The notes beneath the pieces were generated by a model. It was given only the letters and a program-made list of their open reading frames with translations. It ran no database searches and was not told the DNA's origin. From contig NZ_BJZP01000008.1 in the NCBI RefSeq assembly GCF_007992095.1, positions 62,001 to 126,000 on the forward strand: 64,000 nucleotides of DNA, in the 5' to 3' direction. Of this stretch, positions 58,740 to 64,000 are shown in pieces (position 1 is the stretch's first letter; every line of letters starts with the position of its first letter). The translations under genes were made by a program, and so were the position numbers. This stretch comes from Paenirhizobium naphthalenivorans (lineage in GTDB: Bacteria > Pseudomonadota > Alphaproteobacteria > Rhizobiales > Rhizobiaceae).

Positions 58740-60308
58740 TTAACGCTCCCTGTCGTGCGACGGCCTGCGGCGATTGCGCCGCCAGACCCCATCGTCGGCC
58801 ATCATGTCAGTCAGCAATCCCTCGCGCAGCCCCCGGTCGGCAACCCGCATGCGGTTCGAAGGCCAGCGGCGGCGGATCGCCTCGAGGATCGCACAGCCGG
58901 CAAGAACCAGATCGGCGCGGTCCGGGCCGATGCACGGATTGCCAGCCCGGCCAGCATAATCCCAGGACAGAAGCTTCGCCTGCATGGCGGAGACCTCATC
59001 ATCCGAAAGCCAGAGCCCATCGACCCTGCGGCGATCATAGCGCGGCAGGTCGAGATGGACACCGGCCAGCGTCGTGACCGTGCCCGAGGTGCCGATCAGA
59101 TGAAAGTTCTCCGGCGGGCGACCGGTGTTGTCAGTGAGCGGCGGGCAGTCGAAACGAGCCAGCATGGCCTCGACCTCCTGCGTCATCGCCTCGAAGATCT
59201 CGGGCGTCACATGCTGGCCACCATGGCGTTCCGACAATGTGACGACGCCGACCGGCAGCGACGTCCAGTGGGTGATGTGATTGGCAAGCCGGCTTGAACG
59301 GTTCTCACCGATCGAGATCACAGCGATTTCCGACGATCCGCCGCCGATGTCGAACAGCACGACGGAACGGGCTTCCCGGCCTACCAAAGACGAGCAACCA
59401 GAGACGGCAAGCCTCGCCTCTGTCTCGCGGTTGATGATCTCCAGTTCCAGGCCGGTCTCGACCAGAACGCGAGAGAGGAATTCCTCGCCATTCTCGGCGG
59501 CGCGGCATGCCTCGGTGGCGATCAGCCGCATGCGGCGGATGTCTCGCCCGGCAAGCTTGGCGGCGCAGACCTTGAGCGCCTCGACGGCACGATCCATGGC
59601 CTCGGCCGAGAGGCGGCCATGGGTGCCGAGACCCTCGCCGAGCCTGACGATGCGCGAAAATGCGTCGACAACGCGGAACTGGCCCGGACGGGTCGGCTGG
59701 GCGATCAGCAGGCGGCAATTGTTGGTGCCGAGGTCGAGCGCGGCATAGAGATCGTCCGGCCAAGGCTCGGAGCCGGGCGAACGGAAACGCTCAACCGTTG
59801 CGCTGCGGCGCGGGCCCTGCGCATGATGGGTATTGTGCCCGGAGGCGACCGGAGCGATTGCGGGCGTCGACTTTGTCGCCTGCACCGGAGCCGCAGGCGT
59901 CAGCGGCCGACCTTGCGGACCGCGCCCGCCGCGATTGCGTCGACGCTTGCGTCCGGGCTTGCCGACGCCGGCAGACGCATTGGCGGCACCTGCCGACAAT
60001 GGTTGGCTCACGGCGGAGGAAACACTCTCGGGCGGGGTCGAGGGCGACTGCGGCGCACGCTTTCGCCGTCGACGCTTGCGCTTGCGGGCCGGTCCTTCGG
60101 CGTCTTCGATTTCAGGACGTCGCGACGCGCGTGGCTCTGTCACCACCGCCTCCAAAGCTGGAACAGCAACGCCCGTATCTTTCGGAACGCCTTTTCCAGC
60201 CTTGCCGCGCCGGCGGGATCCACCGCCCTTGCGCTTTCCCGTCGACGCCCCCTCGCTTGACGGCTTGGAGCCGCGATCGGGGTCTGTCACTGAACTTTTC
60301 CGTTGCAC
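58740..60308 (-). CDS. Ppx/GppA-family phosphatase with long basic N-terminal extension
   Basis: 522 residues from GTG 60308. The catalytic domain starts near residue 185 ([17 protein letters not shown]) with the sugar-kinase-fold motifs [36 protein letters not shown] and [12 protein letters not shown]. It lacks the HD domain of full-length Ppx, as in other alphaproteobacterial Ppx/GppA members. Residues 1-180 are low complexity with Arg/Lys clusters ([25 protein letters not shown]), like RNA-binding tails. It is the gene just upstream of rlmE (5 bp gap), and a shared nucleolar-like role in rRNA is only a guess. Confidence 0.88.
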   Translation of the reverse strand: MQRKSSVTDPDRGSKPSSEGASTGKRKGGGSRRRGKAGKGVPKDTGVAVPALEAVVTEPRASRRPEIEDAEGPARKRKRRRRKRAPQSPSTPPESVSSAVSQPLSAGAANASAGVGKPGRKRRRNRGGRGPQGRPLTPAAPVQATKSTPAIAPVASGHNTHHAQGPRRSATVERFRSPGSEPWPDDLYAALDLGTNNCRLLIAQPTRPGQFRVVDAFSRIVRLGEGLGTHGRLSAEAMDRAVEALKVCAAKLAGRDIRRMRLIATEACRAAENGEEFLSRVLVETGLELEIINRETEARLAVSGCSSLVGREARSVVLFDIGGGSSEIAVISIGENRSSRLANHITHWTSLPVGVVTLSERHGGQHVTPEIFEAMTQEVEAMLARFDCPPLTDNTGRPPENFHLIGTSGTVTTLAGVHLDLPRYDRRRVDGLWLSDDEVSAMQAKLLSWDYAGRAGNPCIGPDRADLVLAGCAILEAIRRRWPSNRMRVADRGLREGLLTDMMADDGVWRRNRRRPSHDRER

Positions 60309-60606
60309 CGCGCAAGGCCCTCAAAGGCATGCCGCTGGCGCCATTTTCGATTTTCGTTGAAAAAAGAATATCAGCGACGGGCGTTTTAGCCAAACTGTTT
60401 TTCCGCCGTCCCACCAATCCCGCCCGAACTTCTCCCGGACCCTATCCCTCTGGTCGCCCCACGCCCTCACAAGCGAGACGTTGTGCGGCTGCAAAGAGCC
60501 TCTCCACAGGCACGTCATTTTTTTTCGCAACAGGTATTTGCAAGTCGCCGGCTTTTGTTTATAAGCCCGCCTCACCGACGGGTCACACGCAAGTGTCACC
60601 CACTGC
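60309..60606. other. Intergenic, contains tRNA promoter
   Basis: 298 bp between the ppx-like gene and tRNA-Gln. A T8 run follows CACGTCA near 60516-60525. The promoter for the tRNA is listed separately. Nothing else seen. Confidence 0.4.
60538..60565 (+). promoter_or_regulatory. Sigma-70-type promoter of tRNA-Gln
   Basis: TTGCAA (60538-60543), 16-bp spacer, TATAAG (60560-60565), which is 42 bp before the tRNA 5' end. Confidence 0.6.
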
Positions 60607-60680
60607 TGGGGAATAGTTCAACGGTAGAACGACGGACTCTGACTCCGTTAATCTTGGTTCGAATCCAGGTTCCCCAGCCA
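60607..60680 (+). tRNA. tRNA-Gln(CTG)
   Basis: 74 nt cloverleaf: acceptor TGGGGAA / TTCCCCA with discriminator G and encoded CCA; D arm GTTC...GAAC; anticodon stem ACGGA / TCCGT around the loop CTCTGAC, giving anticodon CTG (reads CAG); T arm loop TTCGAATC. Own promoter upstream; no processed partner tRNA nearby. Confidence 0.94.
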
Positions 60681-60895
60681 ATCTCCGCAGAATTTCTTGC
60701 AAGCTAGCGGAACACCGGAAAAACTCTCAATAATTCAAACGCTTGTGCTGCGGCCAAGTTTTGGCAGACAGCAAAAGGCCGCGGAACGCTGCCATCTTGA
60801 GCCTTGAGTCTGCCCTCGCCATTTCCAGATTTGCAGTTTGAGAATGCCGCATCGGACGCGGATTGTAGAGCGTCGAATCTGAGGAGCAGCGCGGC
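60681..60895. other. Gap between tRNA-Gln and the recombinase cassette
   Basis: 215 bp without a gene. It should contain the left junction of the cassette if it is inserted here. No copy of the tRNA 3' end was found elsewhere in the window. Confidence 0.35.
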
Positions 60896-62647
60896 TCACA
60901 GCGTCGTAATGATTTGCCGCTGGGCGAGCCAATCCGGTGGCATCGGATTGTTCGACAACCATTTGGTGGTCAAGCCCATCGGCTGGTCACCAGTTACGAT
61001 CGATTGGACGATGGTTGGCGCCAGGAAGGCCAGGTCGATGATCTGCATCACCCGGCGCGTGGAAAGGTTTTCGGTTTTGGCGATCTCTTCGAAGCTTTGA
61101 CCCTGCTTGATAGCATCGTAATATTGCTGCGCCTTGGCGACGTTGCGGATCAGAACTTCGTCGCGGGATTTCACGGGTCCGGCACCAATGATCAGTTTTG
61201 TTTCCACACCCCGCTTCCGGTATTGGAAACCTGTGGTGAAGGTCAGAGCATCCGGGTTGATCCAGTCAAGATGCACTTCAAGCATCTCAGCGATCCATTG
61301 GTCGATCAGCACCACATCGATCTTGCCCTGAGTAATCGTCGCTCGATCGATAGATTTCAACAGCGCTGGCAGATGGTGTTCGGTGTCGGATGCCATTGTC
61401 TCAAGCCGACGCTGCACCTGTTCCATCTCACCCACCGACGGGGAAACAGACAGGTCAATCGGAAGGCGATCGATGAGGTGCCGCACAATGGCATTGCTAA
61501 GCTGGCTTTCCAGCATCGGCGCCGGAAGCCGCCATCCCCGATCCATTGTCGCTTCATCCTGTTTCTTTCCGCTAATCAGACGGTTGGAGATGTAATAGCG
61601 CAGACGCGCGCCATTCTTGTTGGAATGACTCGGTGTGAAGCGGTCGCCGGTGTCGTCGATCAGTTTTCCGGCCAAGGGCGAGATCTTGGCACAATTGCTG
61701 ACACCGCGTTGACGGGCCGCCGATGCCGCAAGCTGTTCCTGCACCAGATCCCACGTCGCAGAATCGATGATCGCCGGGTGGTTTCCTTCGTGGGTTTGAG
61801 CGCGGTGACGAATGCGCCCGGCATATACCGGGTTGGTCAGGATGTAATAGATATTGGTAGCCCCGAATGGCGCCGGGCCGATGACTGACGGCGCGGCGCC
61901 GTCTTCAGCGTCTTGGTATACACCCGAGCCATCAGGCCGACCTCGACCTCCCTTGGCGTTGCCTTTTCTGCCATTGCTATACTTCTTCGCCCCCAATCTC
62001 GGACGGCCTTTGGTGCGCAAGCCAAGGTCACTGGCTGCCTGCCGCACCTCATAGATCGACCCGAGTTGCAGGTAGAGGTCGAAGATGCGCCTCACCGTCT
62101 CAGCCTCGTCCTCGACGATCTTCAACGAGCGGCCATCCGGTTCGTAGCCAAGCGGCACCTGACCACCCATCCAGAGCCCCTTCCGCTTCGAGGCAGCGAT
62201 CTTATCGCGGATACGTTCCGCCGTGACTTCCCGCTCGAACTGCGCAAAGGATAGCAGGACGTTCAGAGTAAGCCGTCCCATGCTGGTTGCCGTGTTGAAG
62301 GATTGGGTGACCGAGACGAATGAGGCATTGGCCTTATCCAGGCGCTCCACCAGTTTGGCGAAGTCCGCCAGCGACCTCGTCAGCCGATCAATCTTGTAAA
62401 CGACGATCTGGTCGACCACCCCGGAGTCGATGTCTTTCAGCAGGCGCTTCAGCCCCGCCCGCTCCAGGGTACCACCGGAGATGCCCCCGTCATCGTAATA
62501 CTCTGGCACCAGTACCCAACCCTCATGCTTCTGGCTGGCGATATAGGATGCGCAGGCCTCCCGCTGCGCATCGAGTGAGTTGAACTCCTGGCCTAATCCC
62601 TCCTCCGAAGATTTCCTGGTGTAGATGGCGCAGCGGACGATCTTCAT
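60896..62647 (-). CDS. Large serine recombinase
   Basis: 583 residues from ATG 62647. Serine-recombinase catalytic domain: CAIYTRKSSEEGLGQEFNSLDAQREACASYI (active-site Ser in RKSSEE), the helix segment YKIDRLTRSLADFAKLVE, and FAQFEREVTAERIRDKIAASK, followed by the recombinase DNA-binding domain (VPLGYEPDGRSLKIVEDEAETVRRIFDLYLQLGS). In the position of the usual zinc ribbon (SPLAGKLIDDTGDRFTPSHSNKNGARLRYYIS) the CxxC pairs are absent. A C-terminal HTH-like segment (SFEEIAKTENLSTRRVMQIIDLAFL) ends the protein. It is the third gene of a cassette, overlapping the DUF2924 gene by 4 bp. Confidence 0.92.
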   Translation of the reverse strand: MKIVRCAIYTRKSSEEGLGQEFNSLDAQREACASYIASQKHEGWVLVPEYYDDGGISGGTLERAGLKRLLKDIDSGVVDQIVVYKIDRLTRSLADFAKLVERLDKANASFVSVTQSFNTATSMGRLTLNVLLSFAQFEREVTAERIRDKIAASKRKGLWMGGQVPLGYEPDGRSLKIVEDEAETVRRIFDLYLQLGSIYEVRQAASDLGLRTKGRPRLGAKKYSNGRKGNAKGGRGRPDGSGVYQDAEDGAAPSVIGPAPFGATNIYYILTNPVYAGRIRHRAQTHEGNHPAIIDSATWDLVQEQLAASAARQRGVSNCAKISPLAGKLIDDTGDRFTPSHSNKNGARLRYYISNRLISGKKQDEATMDRGWRLPAPMLESQLSNAIVRHLIDRLPIDLSVSPSVGEMEQVQRRLETMASDTEHHLPALLKSIDRATITQGKIDVVLIDQWIAEMLEVHLDWINPDALTFTTGFQYRKRGVETKLIIGAGPVKSRDEVLIRNVAKAQQYYDAIKQGQSFEEIAKTENLSTRRVMQIIDLAFLAPTIVQSIVTGDQPMGLTTKWLSNNPMPPDWLAQRQIITTL

Positions 62648-63102
62648 GTTCTGGCCAGCCCGAAGAACCGAGGCCCCGACCAGATCGTGCCGGTGATCTT
62701 CTGAGCGATCGCCGAAAGCGACCCATAGGCCTTGCCGTCCATTACAAAACCATTCTCCGTCACCTCTACCCTGTAGGGTCGGCCGTTCCACTCGCGCACA
62801 AGATAGGTGCCTGGCCGCAGCGTCACGGGAGATGGCACTGCCTTTGAAGCATCCTTTGGCTTTCCCGTTTCGACCTCCTTCAAAATCGACCTGAGGACAT
62901 GTCGAACCGCTTTCGAATGGCCGCCATAGATCTTGACCTGCGCCTCGAATGCAAACGCGCGGCGCATGAATTCCACCGACACGTAACGCGGAGGCTCGTG
63001 ACCAAATTGCTTACGCCAGTGCTTGAGGCAGGCCTCACGTTCGAGAGCCTCAAACTTGGTCATAGGAGCAGACGTGACAGGCACCGTCGCGACTATGTTC
63101 AC
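62644..63102 (-). CDS. DUF2924 protein
   Basis: 152 residues from GTG 63102. LKHWRKQFGHEPPRYVSVEFMRRAFAFEAQVKIYGG and the C-terminal PGTYLVREWNGRPYRVEVTENGFVMDGKAYGSLSAIAQKITGTIWSGPRFFGL are DUF2924 signatures. The latter half looks like an RAMA/SET-adjacent winged fold that could bind DNA or recombinase. Both ends overlap neighbours by 4 bp (GTGA and ATGA), so DUF3489, DUF2924 and the recombinase are translated as one coupled unit. Confidence 0.9.
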   Translation of the reverse strand: MNIVATVPVTSAPMTKFEALEREACLKHWRKQFGHEPPRYVSVEFMRRAFAFEAQVKIYGGHSKAVRHVLRSILKEVETGKPKDASKAVPSPVTLRPGTYLVREWNGRPYRVEVTENGFVMDGKAYGSLSAIAQKITGTIWSGPRFFGLART

Positions 63103-63446
63103 GATGCCACCTCCTCCGGCGCAGTCACACCGGTTTGCATCGGCGTCATCAGCCGATAGACCGCTTCACCCGTTTTCGGCGATTTGGATGCCAGGATCTG
63201 ATGGCCCTGCTTGCGCAATCCCGACAGTGCTGCCCGCACCGTATGCGGCTGCCAGCCAAGCCGCTCAACCAGGATCGTAATGCGCACGCCATCAGGCTTT
63301 GATATCATCGCAGCGAGCTGATCTTTCTTGGATTTCTTGCCGGCGCGCGCCTGACTACCGGCCTTCGTCGTCACTGGCTTTGCGAACGACTTCGGTGACG
63401 TTGCCACGGTGGCCTCAGAAGTGGTCTGGTCTATCGATGATGTCAT
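63099..63446 (-). CDS. DUF3489 protein
   Basis: 115 residues from ATG 63446 (MTSSIDQTTSEATV); a GTG at 63488 gives 129. A Lys/Ala/Thr-rich, disordered N-terminus is followed by the DUF3489 winged-helix-like core KDQLAAMISKPDGVRITILVERLGWQPHTVRAALSGLRKQGHQILASK, which resembles a DNA-binding domain. First gene of the three-gene cassette. Confidence 0.88.
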   Translation of the reverse strand: MTSSIDQTTSEATVATSPKSFAKPVTTKAGSQARAGKKSKKDQLAAMISKPDGVRITILVERLGWQPHTVRAALSGLRKQGHQILASKSPKTGEAVYRLMTPMQTGVTAPEEVAS

Positions 63447-63925
63447 CTTGGTCTCCACGCGGTTGGACCCGGATATCGGGCCTTGCACCGCGTGAAGCCC
63501 GACGCTCGGGCTCGGGCATCCGCCGACCAGTGGCTCGCCTCAATGCACTACTGCTTCCTTGCCAACGGAAGTCCAGTCGCAAAGCGACGGGTCAAAATTG
63601 TTCGCTAACAATGATCGCCTTGAACAGTTTTCGCCGACAGGGGCGGACATAAAGAAATAATTCCACAGCCAATTCTTTTTCACACGTATTTTTCAATGAC
63701 TTATCGGCGGGTCGGCCTCACTGCGCGCGCCAACATATCGCTCTGCGACGCCTGACTAGGTATCATTCATTTTGACACCACATATCGCCCCTGTAGCGCC
63801 GTTTAAGCATGCCCGCCAGTTGAGCACCGGCACGCCCTAGAACGCGCGTTATGGTCGTATTGGCCCAAGTGAAGAATGGGAATCCCCCGATGGCTGAGGC
63901 TTGAGAGCTTCGGGCTGCCGTCGTC
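63447..63925. other. Leader of the recombinase cassette, no gene seen
   Basis: 479 bp upstream of the cassette. Holds GTCGC-AAA-GCGAC (63576-63588) and a perfect ATTGTT-N4-AACAAT dyad (63597-63612) that could be operators. AT-rich stretch 63655-63705 may hold the promoter for the minus strand. No open frame with ribosome site was found. Confidence 0.4.
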
Positions 63926-64000
63926 TCAGCCCTTCTTCATCCGTGCCAACAGCGCCAGCGCCTCTTCAAAGCTTAGGTTCTCGCCGGTTGTGGGGTCGAG
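63926..64000 (-). CDS. C-terminal end of an unidentified protein (cut by window end)
   Basis: The minus strand from 64000 reads LDPTTGENLSFEEALALLARMKKG and a TGA stop at 63926-63928. The 24 residues are helical and acidic-to-basic, too few to name a family. It lies upstream of the DUF3489 cassette in the same orientation. Confidence 0.55.
   Translation of the reverse strand, partial: LDPTTGENLSFEEALALLARMKKG

Noticed and set aside
60607..64000. tRNA-Gln 3' end as attachment site of an integrative element
   Set aside because: No duplicate of the tRNA end in the window and the enzyme is a serine, not tyrosine, recombinase.

Overview
The window looks like chromosomal DNA of a Rhizobiaceae alphaproteobacterium of the Rhizobium/Agrobacterium group. 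It is GC-rich, with long antisense shadow ORFs over most genes. Several genes are hallmarks of that group: a GroEL with a GGM tail, the short-form HisG with HisZ, the mannosylfructose pair mfpsA/mfppB known from Agrobacterium, an LpxQ-like lipid A oxidase, and a CopM-like DUF305 protein. No plasmid, phage or CRISPR features were seen.

Layout. 0-2.9 kb: end of groES, groEL, a strong terminator and about 0.9 kb of non-coding DNA. 2.9-8.5 kb: a small possible PAS-like protein, a DoxX membrane protein, an exported phytochelatin-synthase-like protease/transpeptidase, then the hisS / hisZ-hisG block on the minus strand with a RIME-like intergenic element. 8.6-14.7 kb: a RelE toxin remnant, a methyltransferase-like protein, two exported metal-related proteins, a YeiE-like LysR regulator divergent from a YeiH transporter, a HAD hydrolase, and two tail-to-tail Tag-family glycosylase genes. 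14.8-17.9 kb: an envelope cluster with two L,D-transpeptidases, an LpxQ-like barrel and an exported unknown. 18-31 kb: two independent hydroxyacid oxidation systems, glcDEF with its LysR gene and lutABC with its GntR/FadR gene, separated by DUF6880, DUF3422 and an exported unknown. 31-39 kb: mfpsA-mfppB (osmolyte mannosylfructose), Nudix, a Pit phosphate transporter with an upstream Pho box, rsmE, gshA and a DUF937 protein. 39-47.7 kb: two alpha/beta hydrolases, a LysE exporter, a DEDDh exonuclease, a chemoreceptor, DUF1127, LysR and TetR regulators. 48-60.3 kb: katG divergent from oxyR, a zinc alcohol dehydrogenase, a membrane protein, guaB, DUF1476, an exported MBL hydrolase, an MFS exporter, rlmE and a Ppx/GppA phosphatase with a basic N-terminal extension. 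60.6-64 kb: tRNA-Gln(CTG), then a translationally coupled cassette DUF3489 - DUF2924 - large serine recombinase, which is the only clearly mobile-type DNA here.

How the parts fit. Several regulatory sites agree with gene context: a T-N11-A dyad between glcD and its LysR gene, a FadR-type dyad upstream of gntR-lutABC, a Pho box upstream of pit, an EcfG-type promoter upstream of mfpsA, and AT-rich dyads between yeiE-like and yeiH. The least described parts are the recombinase cassette, the exported phytochelatin-synthase-like protein and the degenerate Tag paralogue. All functional statements rest on motif reading and recall of families; no search was run.
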